A stretch of 64,000 bases of DNA from Angiostrongylus vasorum (lineage: Eukaryota; Nematoda; Chromadorea; Rhabditida; Metastrongylidae). Both the position numbers and the translations under genes were made by a program. The number at the start of each line of letters is the position of its first letter. Positions within the stretch are counted from its first letter, which is position 1. The stretch lies in the NCBI GenBank assembly GCA_018806985.1, contig JADANN010000433.1:1612001-1676000 (forward strand). The letters run 5' to 3'. Positions 28,831-38,606 of the stretch are shown here, in pieces. Under the pieces are notes generated by a model. It made no database searches and was not told the DNA's origin. It saw only the letters and a program-made list of their open reading frames with translations.

Positions 28831-29299
28831 TCTATCACTTACGGAATTCTCTAGACCGGCCCTTACTAAGCAACGTTTTTATGGCTGCACTTATTACGTT
28901 TGAAATAAAGGGCAAGAAGAACGGAGCCTTGTTTTCGCTAGAATTATCGCTCTGGGGGCGTGGTTTTTTCTCTGTGCCTATGCCGAGAAGCTACAGTTTC
29001 GTAACCATTTAAAATGGCTATTTGGCGCTCCAGTTTCGAGGATTCTTCCCTCTGCTCTCTACCTGTGCACATGCTGGTGGCGGTTCGAAACATATTTCTT
29101 ATAAGCGCCCTTTTAGTGTGTGAGGGATGAGAGGAGATGTAATGAACCAGTGTATTCTTACTGCTTAGCTTTCGATACCATTTTGTGATGTAGCCGTTTT
29201 CGGATAGGTTAATTTGAACGTTTAGAAATGGAAGCCATTTTCTTTCGTAGCAATTCCCAAGACCGACTTTCTGTTAACCTCGACAATGACTGATAATTC

Positions 29300-29975
29300 G
29301 ATGTTTTTCTTCAGTAAGTAGACACGAGGTTGTTATTACAGATTTATTAGGATACAATAGCTGACGTTTCGGCGGTTTCGCCTTCTTCAGAGCCCACTAT
29401 TCTCCTCCAAAGGGAATCCTCCAAATTTTGAACACAGTAAGATTCCTTCGACTTTCACTTCTTCAATTGCGCATACATGGTGTCCTGTTTACATCGAAGA
29501 GAGGCGCGAAGTAGTCGGCTTTCGATGTCCAGTACTTGTTGGCTGTCCCTCGGTAGGCCGCATACATCGCGTAGTCGTTTTCGTTTGATGAAGTTCGGCA
29601 CGACTTGGTGTTTCAGGCAGCAGCGGAGAAAGAGTATCGTTTGTCTAGCTAAGACAATTTTTTTGTCTTAGTGACAGGACTTCTTTTACAAGTCGGAAAT
29701 ATTCTGCTGGCCTATCGAGGGACAGCCAACAAGTACTGGACATCGAAACGCGACTACTACGCGCCTCTCTTCGATGCAAACAGGACACCATGTACGCGCA
29801 ATTGAAGAAGTACAAGTCGAAGGAATCTTATTGTGTTCAATATTTGGAGGATTCCCTTTGGAGGAGAATAGTGAGCTCTGAAGAAGGCGAAAACGCCGAA
29901 ACGTCAGCTATTGTATCCTAATAAATCTATAATAACAACCTCGTGTCTGCTTATTGAAGAAAAACATTTTCTTTC
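29300..29975. repeat. Long inverted repeat (palindrome)
   Basis: Left arm about 29300-29559 and right arm about 29709-29975 are reverse complements, including a terminal repeat on each outer end. Examples are TGGCTGTCCCTCGGTAGGCC on the left against GGCCTATCGAGGGACAGCCA on the right. The 150-base centre is unpaired. Confidence 0.85.
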
Positions 29976-32256
29976 GGTTTCTCACGGGTGAATTTTATGT
30001 ACTCTGACTGTTCGTTCAATAACTCAAAGTATTTGTCCATCTCCTCTTGTGTGGAGGAGATGACAAAACAATCATCTATATACCTACGGGAGAGTAATGG
30101 CCTGAGATCGACTACTGGTGTTTCCACTTTAGACATAAAGGGTTTGTGCCAGTCGCTGTCCCATTGACAACCCTCTAATTTGCGCGTAATACTTTCCCAG
30201 TCTCCTTACGAATGTAGTTGAGAGAAGAAGTCAATTGAATATTAGAATCCTGGGATACCTGTGACAAGGCATTATCAAACCTTCATCACACGCAGGCTTC
30301 AACTTTTGTAGATTGAAGGACAGCGTTCCCAGATTAAACTTGCGTTAATATCCCGGCCCCGAAGACATGGCTGGATTGGTAGTTCCGCTCTCAAGGAAGT
30401 GCTTAAACTGGGAACATTAATCCTCCCATGGATGAATAAATATTAAAAGGCAAGCCCAAGTTTTTCAACATGTTTTAAATTATTGAGCTTACACGAGGTT
30501 GATAAACAACTTTTACTCGGGTAATGTTTCGACGTCTTCCTCTTCATCTGCGCCGATCATCCGAGTCAATGGTCCACAGTTGTTCGTCTTCTTGATGTAG
30601 CATTTTCGTAGTTGCACCGAGTTCGCAATTCTGTCCCATCAAGTTTTTTCACATTAACCTTTGTTTTCTGATGAGTGTTCTTCGTGTGGGATAAGCAGTG
30701 CCGGTGACTTGCAGAGCAGATTCTGAAGAAAGCCCCCGTTATTGATCTCCGGCCGCTACTCTACTGTAGGTATACAGATGATTGTTTTGTCATCTGCTCC
30801 ACAAAAGAGGAGATGGACAAATACTTCGAGTCATCTGCTGTAAAACGTGAGTCAAACGGTAGGTGTTTAAATGAAGCTGTTTCTTATACGAATGCAAATC
30901 TATTTGTTAAGTTTTCTGCTAGGGTTATGAAAGCGTTTGGTTGAGCATATCGCATCTCAATTTGACCTTTCCAGGCTCTGAAGAAAGCGAAACCGACGAA
31001 ACGTCAGCTATTGTATCCTAATAAATTCTTTAATACCAACCTTGTATCTGCTTATTGAAGAAAAACATCGAATTATCGATCAGTGCCGAGGTTAACAGAA
31101 AGTCGGTCTTGGGAATGGGTACAGAATCATTCATTTTACCTTAATGAAAGAAAAACACTAAAAAGGAAAACATCACCGGATCATAAGTGAGTCAGTGTAA
31201 GGTGATTGAATGCTTCAGAGGGAAAAATTTTTCTTTATAGGTAGACAATATTTCCTTTTTAACGCCTTATCCATTAATGGCAGCGTTAGAATGAGAAACT
31301 GCTATGAAATAAAAGAATCTAGCTGACGTTTCGGCAGTATCGCCTTCTTTAGAGCCTGGAAGGGTATACCGATATACAATTTACTATGTCAAACGCTTCA
31401 TGCGAATCTAAGTGGCAGTCACATGGTCAACAGCTTGTCGAAAAAACTCACCGTTTTTACGTGCCTTCCACTGACGAAGAGCCGCTGATCAGAGTCGCAT
31501 ATGGTTGACAAAGGTACCTCCCCACATCAACGATCCATGCGAAAGGCACGGGGCGAAATCACGGGTGATCTCGGGGCATTCCTCCCCTGCTGTTCATTTT
31601 AGGGTTTTTGGCACTTATCCAAAAACCCCTCAAGAAGCTTTGCGCGCTGGTGTTTTGGCATCCTGTGTGAGGATATTGACTTTTATATCAAAGTCGTCTC
31701 CGCTATGCTTTTGTATCCTATGCGTGCCTATTGGGGTACTTTGTCTGACTTTTTCGTTAGCCATCTAGGTGTACTTTTATACGGATACATAATGGTCCGC
31801 CTGTTTCACTAATATATTCATCTCCGCAAGTACCACAAAAGATTAGGTATATCGTGCCTGAACTCATACAATCACCATCTCTACCATTAGGGCAAACTAC
31901 GAAATTTTCTGTTTCACAAAGACGGTCATGCAGGCGGTTACAGAGCTAATTGACGGTGAAGAGTACTGGTTGGTATTTCTACGATCGCAACCGATTCCTC
32001 TAGATCTGCAGTTCTGTTTAACAACCTCGAGATTGCTGAGAGAAAAAACGACGAATTTATAATCCAATGCCGAAGTTAATAGAAAATCGATCCTGGGAAC
32101 TGTTAAAAGAATCTACTCAAAAGGATTTGATTACAGTACTGCTTTTTACCGAGAACTTGGTGCAAGGTTTCAGTTTTCTGCTCCTGCTTGACAATAAGAC
32201 AGACTGTCTTAATCACCAGTTTTTCATTAAACTTAGGGTACATGAAAGTCAACTGT

Positions 32257-32628
32257 TCAACATGGCATTACACGCATTGCCACTGGATCAATCCCTCTGT
32301 CTGTCAACCAAGTCTCTAAATCCATACAGTGTCGGGAAATTACTACCCGACTTCTCAGGGAAAGGTTCCCTGTCACACACAAACTAGACGACTGCCAGTA
32401 GTGAAGAGGTTGAACGCTTTAGCAAGGATATCCCAGGATTCCAGAGGACATCACCTCAACGAGCATTCAGCGACATACATGAAGAAGGCAAAGTTGTCAA
32501 CTTACAACCACATGTAAGTCCGAAGACCTTCGTGAACCGTAGATGCAAGGTAAGGAAGCGAGTAAAAGAAGTCCAGGGATCTGCACTGTAAATGAAGTCG
32601 GGCTATACCGAAATAAAAATTAGACTTT
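32257..32628 (+). repeat. SINE-C copy
   Basis: Family C with a diverged head, GGGAAATTACTACCCGACTT body, TTCAGCGACATACATGAAGA, and 3' end TGAAGTCGGGCTATACC followed by A-rich sequence. Confidence 0.7.
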
Positions 32629-32639
32629 CACTAGAAACA

Positions 32640-33230
32640 ATTTGGAAATATAATTGAAAGCACTCTTAACACACTTAGTGTTTAAGTGATTCTGTAGCTT
32701 TCCATTTACTCCATATCCAGTGTGTTCACTAACCAGTAACATATAAACTTTATCTTTCTCCTCTGAAGGGTTTCCAGTGACTACAAGAATTGGGCAACGA
32801 ATGGATGCATAACAAGGGCAACGTCGCTGACATTTCTTAAAAGCATACATCTTCATGGATAACAGAATCGTCTAATTGGCGTGTCAGCCCTCCTCCTTCT
32901 GATTTCCTATATAGGCTGCACGCAGACTTTGAATTAAGCTGCGGTTTTAAGGAAGGAATGGAATTCGCCGTCACAACAGAATGGCCAGGTAATGTAGGAA
33001 CAGAGCAGGAAACAAATTCTCCAGCGTGCAATGGATGTACGGCTTTTTCAAGCTGTCAATGATGTCCAGTCAAAAACGAGATTTCGTCACCTCTTACCGC
33101 ATCGAGATGGGATCACCTAGATTTCGGAGAATGTTAAGAAAATCCTGAAATGACGTTCCTAAGTTGTTAGTACAGGAAGTCGTCTATACTTATGACAGAA
33201 GAGAAAGAGCAAGTTTTTGATTAGATTTCT
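32640..33230. other. Unassigned stretch upstream of degenerin exons
   Basis: No exon could be assigned. A short plus-strand frame near 32873-32935 (LIGVSALLLLISYIGCTQTL) is hydrophobic, and an overlapping frame runs about 70 codons to 33059. Either could be a missing degenerin exon containing the first membrane segment, but neither shows a family motif. Confidence 0.25.
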
Positions 33231-33234
33231 TTAG

Positions 33235-36200
33235 CGACGACGATTATTATTGGACTATTCATAGCTCCGGTCGCCATAGAAATGTTGATGTTAATCGTTG
33301 GGTATTTGAGTGCATGAAAATCAAAAAGCAGTTGAAGCTTTTCATCCTGACAAATTGAGAACATAACGGACGAGCTGGCGATCGTAACGAAAGCCAAGGA
33401 GAACATCATCTTCGCGATGAGTGCTCTTAGTGAACAGCAAAGGTATGGACCACGAATAGACCTTATCAACAGTCACATGAAGTTTCACTATAAGGTTTAT
33501 TTCAGGAGGGCAAATGTCACAGGCCAAGCATAACCTCATCCAAAAGTGCTCTTTTAACGGAAAAACCTTGTGATATCGACAAGTAAGCCAACTGCTCAGT
33601 AAATTAAGGCTTTCCATAATTAATGACAGAATAGTAGACTTCACATCTTTCCACAAATGCAAAGCAATGTGACTTTATTTCACAAGCAATGAGTAGAAAA
33701 ACCCGATTGGAAAATTACTTCAGCTTCTAAATCCTACATATTTTGAAAACCTTGATGGATTACTAATGTCTAGCATTAGTTCTTGTCATTTGAGTAATTG
33801 ATGCTAAGGAAGTAATTGCTCTTAACACCCACGCCCAGTTTTTTCCCCATAAGCGGTGTGGATTGGAAACCTCTTTCATAGAAGAGTTTCTTTCGTGAAT
33901 GATTAAGTGTCAAGAACAGCCTTTCACGAACTATATCCAGATTAGTGTATGTGTTCGGTCAACTATCGACTCGATCCAAAAAGTGTAGGGAAATGCGGCA
34001 AAATGCAGTCGGAAAATGTGTCACTCAAATCAATGCATGCAGTCCACTCTACCCGCCAATACACTTTGTTTAGACAGTGATATTGATCCATGTGGTTATG
34101 AAATTGATCCATATGGTTAGTTATGTGTTATATAGGTTTGCTTTAAGGGATTTTACAATCATCTCTGATCCGACATTTGGAAATTGCTTCACATTCAATC
34201 ATAATCGTTCCGATTTCAAAAGCAGTTTAAGAGCGGGTCCAATGCACGGTGAGATGTCCTATCACTATAAATAAGTATGATTACTGAAGGTATAGCTAAA
34301 TGTTTGCTATTCTTGTAGCAAAAAAAGTTTAAAGAATGACTAAAGAAAAAGAGATTATACGGAAATTCGCAAACCTAGATCCTAGGCCAGATCCGATGCC
34401 GATTTGTGCTCTCCAGACCACTCTCACAGACGGGTGATTGCTGATGGGTTTCTGTTTACTGTTAGGGTAAAGGACTGTCTGAGAGAAAAGAAAAGCAAGG
34501 GCCTCAATGGTGCAGTGGGTAATAGGTGAGCCCACGCAAAGAGTAATCATAGGTTCGAATCTGGCCTAGGGCCTCAGTTTTGCAAATAAGTACTTCACAT
34601 AATTAAATAAAAAGTTCGATATTATATAGAAACTCTTTACATATATTTGATGATAGTAACTCGAGAAATTATGCTAGTTCTTAGGCCTTCGCGTAATGTT
34701 GTTCGTCAATGCTTCTGATTATTTGCCAACATCTGAGGCAGTTGGTGTACGGCTTACAATCCACGACAAAGACGAGTTTCCTTTCCCGGTGAGTAAGTAG
34801 CACATTCTAGTCCCCATCAGAGTTTCTAAACAAGACACAAAAAATGTTAAAACAGTACAATGTGTACAGAATTCCAAACTAAAAAAAAGAATAATTCTAA
34901 GCCTTTGTTTATTGAGTATCCTCCTCTAGGACACGTTCGGCTACAGTGCACCTACAGGATATATTTCATCATTTGGAATGAGAATGGTGACTTTATCAAG
35001 CTGTTTCACAAACCTCGAGCGATAATGAGATTGATTTAACCACTTGTAGAAAAAAAATGTCTCGTCTACCAGCCCCTTACGGTGACTGTATTGCAAATGA
35101 TGTGACGGAGAATTACATCTACAAAGGCTACGCTTACTCTACTGAGGTTACCGTAAAAAATTTACGAATTAAAATTTTTTTTATTTTTTTTAACTTTGTT
35201 TCATTTTATATGACCCATCTTCACATTTACCGTGCGGATCCCAGCACTTCTCACATTCGATTCGTTCCCTCGCATCCATTGTCTACGAAGATCTTCCAAC
35301 TTTTACGTATGGCTTCGGTTGATGCTTGAGGATTTCGATTTCATCTTGAACGTCGTAGAATCCCTGGAGTCCTGAGATGCCTGGGCTGGAGCGTTCTCAA
35401 ATGGATTGAAGACCACGATTTTTTTTCCCCAGAGAAGTCCGGTACCAATTTCCCGACCCGAAGGGATGAGAGGCTTGGTTGACCCGGAGCGGAATCGTAA
35501 TAGTACCGTGTTCGTGATGAGGGACATTACCACCACTGTGCTATAAGCCCCTGGTTATGCTTACTCTGCTGCGGTGACTGTGAAATTTTATAAATTAAAA
35601 TTGCTAACACTAAGAGCTGGAATTCCACCTATACATGGGTGGGTGTTATCTTATGGAATGCGCGTATACGAATCACCGGCAAATATTAAGCATATGTTGT
35701 GAAACCAACTACCAAGAGTGTGTCAGAAGAATTTTGCATAAAATAGATGCGATAATTACATGGATTTAGGCATCGGCCTCTAAATGTCAATCTGTAACAC
35801 TCCTACCCTATCGCCTCTGTTCCAGGGGGTGCTACCGTACCTGCTTTCAACAACTCATTATCGATAGATGTGGTTGCGGTGATCCACGATTTCCGTCAAT
35901 CGGTGAACATAAACTTTGTGAGGTGTTCAATAAACGACATAGTGAGTACAACTTCTTTAATATGATAAGATTTTCATTACTATTCAATCTATAAGTCGTA
36001 TCACTGACTTATTCCGGCAGCCGACGATCCTAGCAAGTGGTGTCACTAAGCACTTCTGAGATCAGAGACATTCATTTATGTCAACGTAAATTTCAGGAGC
36101 ATGTCTTGAGGAAAGCATCCAAGAACTTAGTGATATTCGTGCCTCGTTTAAATGCAGGTAGAGTTACCATTGAAAAGAACCTATCTGTAAAAGCGATCTC

Positions 36201-38271
36201 AATATCGTCTGTCGTTCACTTCAGCTATTCTTAGCTTGATATCGTACGCTTCATAGGTGATGAAAAGAATAAATCATTCGGCGTTGATTTATCCCTTGAA
36301 TACTCCATTCATTTGATTCCACTAAGCATCACATAGATGACTGAATGCATATTTAGCGGAGGTGATGGCTCTCGTGGGCTTATGCTAAGGTCAGATTTGT
36401 TATCCTCTCATATACCGCCCCATTGTGATGGAAGGCTTGACTTGTGCGGAGCGCGAGATCAAACAACTAATCACCTGTGTAATGAGGACCACCTATAACT
36501 GATGCGCTTGTTTTTTTCTAAGAGTTATTTCAATCTCACGTAGATTTCTATTCGTTAAGGTGTCAACAACCATGCAATCAGACAATCTACACAATGTCAT
36601 ATTCAGAAGCGATATGGCCCAGTGAATCACTGAATATCACTCTCGGAACATGCCAGGAGGAACCAGAAATATGTAACGAACAGTACAAGTAAGCCCCTTT
36701 CTCCTATGATCGGAGATGACATGTTGTGCGGAGCCCAACACTTCTTTCATTCGGTTTGTTATCTTGCATCCGTCATCCACAAAGCATTACTTTCCCAAAA
36801 ATTACTTGCAGTTAAAGAGAAGCCAGTAGCTTCGCTAAAAGGCTAAAAAACAGCACAGTTGCCACAGATGACCAAGAGAGGAATTCCATTCCATTTGGTC
36901 TCCTATGTATGCCGAACTTTAGGAACAAATAAATAAAGATCTTCAGAAGTGTTCAAGTATTTTCGTTACAGAGAAAATGCCGCTATGCTCGAAATATTCT
37001 ACGAAGCATTAAACTTTGAAACCCTCACCGAATCTGAGGCCTACGGAGTACGTGTTTAACAATTTCTGGTTTAGACACATATATATCGTTTAATGAGGGG
37101 CGTATAGCAAGTGGTAGTGATGTCGGTCATCATTAGCACGGTGCTGAATCGATCGCGTCCCGGGTTCAGCAATCCTCTCATCCCTATGCCTTTGGGAAAT
37201 TACTACCGCACTTGGGCAGGAATAAATCGCTTTCTGCACTCCAATTGAGAACTCTCTAGACCGGCTATCCTAGCACTCCAATAATAATCGACTCGACTAG
37301 CATTCTACGACATTCAATATGGAAAGGAAATCCTCAAGGAGCAGCCGAAGCTACGCGTAAAAGTTGGGAGTCCTCACTGGGTGATGGATGTGAAAAAATG
37401 ATTCGAATGTGAGAAGTGCAGGAATCCGTACAGCAGATGTGAAGGCGGCTCTCATAAAATAAAGAAAATTTATCGTTCAATGTACGATGCAGAATCTCTA
37501 ACCGTGCATTGATTGTGATCACCATTTGTTCTCAGTCACTTCCACAAGTCATACTGAATTATGTTCTACTATCCTTCCTAAGCAGTTTCTGTGAAACATA
37601 GTCTACGTCTTCTGACTCGAATAGGTGGATCCGTAACTACGCTGAGTAATTAATGTGTAGAACTAGTGAGTTTTTTGTTGATAAAGGATGAAAAGGATAA
37701 AGCTCTTGGCGTTGACCAATGCCTAAGGAATGCGCCTTGTACGAAACCTTACCGGGCATCGTTGCAGGTAACTGGATGCATATCTAGCCTATACAATGAC
37801 TAGCGGTGGCCCATCGATGTAACGAGTCAATTCTACTCTCGTCCAACACATCTGTTACCAACTTGCCGACCCCGGAGAGGTAGAAGACTCGGTGGGCCCG
37901 GGATGCAGGATCGAACCTAGGTGTATTGCAGGGCACCTCTAACCACTGCGCTATATGCGCTGCATTTTCTGCTTATATCCTTTTTAAATCATATTTCGAA
38001 CAAGCTATGTTTCCAGACTGATAACCCACAGTGAACGCTGTATGTTTAGGTTGTGAAAATGCTTGCTGACTTTGGTGGCCAACTCGGGTTGTGGTCTGGC
38101 GTCTCGTTTATGACGTGCTGCGAGTTTGTTTGTCTTGCCTGCGAGCTACTCTACATGTTCATACAGCTTCACTACAAAAAGTACAAAATCAAAAAAATCC
38201 GAACAGGAAACGAATCAGATTTCGAACGGATTTCAGGAAAAGCATCGAAGGAAATAAAGATGTTCCACTAG
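33235..38271 (+). CDS. UNC-8-like degenerin (DEG/ENaC), C-terminal part, multiply frameshifted
   Basis: Degenerins are trimeric amiloride-sensitive cation channels of neurons and muscle. Exons: 33235-33442, 33506-33582, 34148-34248, 34685-34788, 34930-34986, 35050-35146, 35826-35941, 36021-36085, 36560-36688, 36972-37047 and 38050-38271. Family blocks in order: [129 protein letters not shown]; and the pore/TM2 block [16 protein letters not shown], then a short basic tail. Six exons need removal of one base from a run (33355, 33508, 33561, 35050, 35826, 36039), and TGA at 36056-36058 stays in frame. The N terminus and TM1 are not found. SINE-C copies sit in introns. It is either a decaying gene or one damaged by sequence errors. 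Confidence 0.85.
34478..34600 (+). repeat. SINE-D copy in degenerin intron
   Basis: GAGAAAAGAAAAGCAAGGGC start, A box (TGGTGCAGTGGG), perfect B box (GGTTCGAATCT at about 34552), then GCCTCAGTTTTGCAAATAAG. It looks like a tRNA-derived head without a foldable acceptor stem. Confidence 0.7.
35208..35553 (-). repeat. SINE-C copy in degenerin intron
   Basis: Reverse-oriented family C from TATGACCCATCTTCACATTT to the head complement CCACTGTGCTATAAGCCC. It is flanked by an imperfect 50-base direct repeat that includes the end of the preceding degenerin exon. Confidence 0.8.
36262..36508 (-). repeat. Diverged SINE-A copy
   Basis: Reverse orientation: GGCGTTGATTTATCCCTTGA, AAGCATCACATAGATGACTG, head complement GAGGACCACCTATAACTGAT. 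Lies in a degenerin intron. Confidence 0.65.
36715..36800 (-). repeat. SINE-C 3' fragment
   Basis: Reverse-oriented 3' portion only: TGTGCGGAGCCCAACACTTC, then CATTCGGTTTG and CATCCGTCATCCAC. Confidence 0.6.
37096..37465 (+). repeat. SINE-C copy in last degenerin intron
   Basis: Full-length family C: GCGTATAGCAAGTGGTAGTG head, AATCGATCGCGTCCCG B-box region, body, then GGAATCCGTACAGCAGATGT and GAAGGCGGCTCTCATAAAAT. Confidence 0.8.
37684..37966 (-). repeat. SINE-A copy in last degenerin intron
   Basis: Reverse orientation, from AAAGGATGAAAAGGATAAAG to CCTCTAACCACTGCGCTATA. Confidence 0.85.
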
Positions 38272-38606
38272 ATTTCAGACTACCATCATTTTATTAGTTA
38301 GTAATGTAATAGATTTTCTCTACATGGTACCATTTGCTGGCTTAATTGATGTCTCTTACTTTTGTCGAAACACTACAGTAACCTATGAAAGGTATAGAAG
38401 AGCAGATAGTAAGTGAAACAGATCAGCGCAACTATGAAGAACATATCTATAACGAGTACAATCAAGATGAATAATGCAATATGATTAAACATCGACTTAA
38501 ATATTTTAAAATACTGACAAATATATAACAGAAAAATTTGATGTGTGAAAGGACAAAACTTCAACCCATACCCTATATAAGACATATGACATCTCGACAT
38601 TGTCGA
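38272..38606. other. Convergent intergenic gap
   Basis: AT-rich 335 bases between the stop codons of the degenerin (plus) and the nucleoporin (minus). A minus-strand AATAAA (TTTATT at about 38290) is a possible poly(A) signal for the nucleoporin. A hydrophobic minus-strand frame here is probably chance. Confidence 0.5.

Larger units (their letters stand above)
28085..32060 (-). mobile_element. Penelope-like retroelement cluster
   Basis: Penelope-like elements combine a telomerase-related reverse transcriptase with a C-terminal GIY-YIG endonuclease. On the minus strand, 29951-30136 encodes RRYIDDCFVISSTQEEMDKY, the RT catalytic YIDD block, and 28386-28830 encodes a GIY-YIG-like domain (SCKACGNEYVGETGRPL, with the ISCKACG..YVGETG core). 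A second GIY-YIG remnant lies at 31500-31990 (minus) and a second RT block (TDDCFVICSTKEEMDKYFE) at about 30780-30835 on the plus strand. Terminal repeats with GAAGAAGGCG..GCCGAAACGTCAG occur at 28146, 29359, 29875, 30976 and 31321, in mixed orientation. The cluster is fragments of at least three copies, none intact. A one-base excess near 28710 breaks the first endonuclease. Confidence 0.85.

Noticed and set aside
33221..33469. Minus-strand 82-codon frame containing [10 protein letters not shown]
   Set aside because: The plus strand here encodes a degenerin exon ([17 protein letters not shown]), so the minus frame is its shadow.
34478..34600. tRNA gene, because of good A and B boxes
   Set aside because: No foldable acceptor or anticodon arm, and the same sequence recurs as family D with a longer shared body.
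38373..38600. Hydrophobic 75-codon minus frame that could be a membrane protein
   Set aside because: AT-driven Phe/Ile/Leu/Tyr composition in a 335-base convergent gap, with no splice or homology support.
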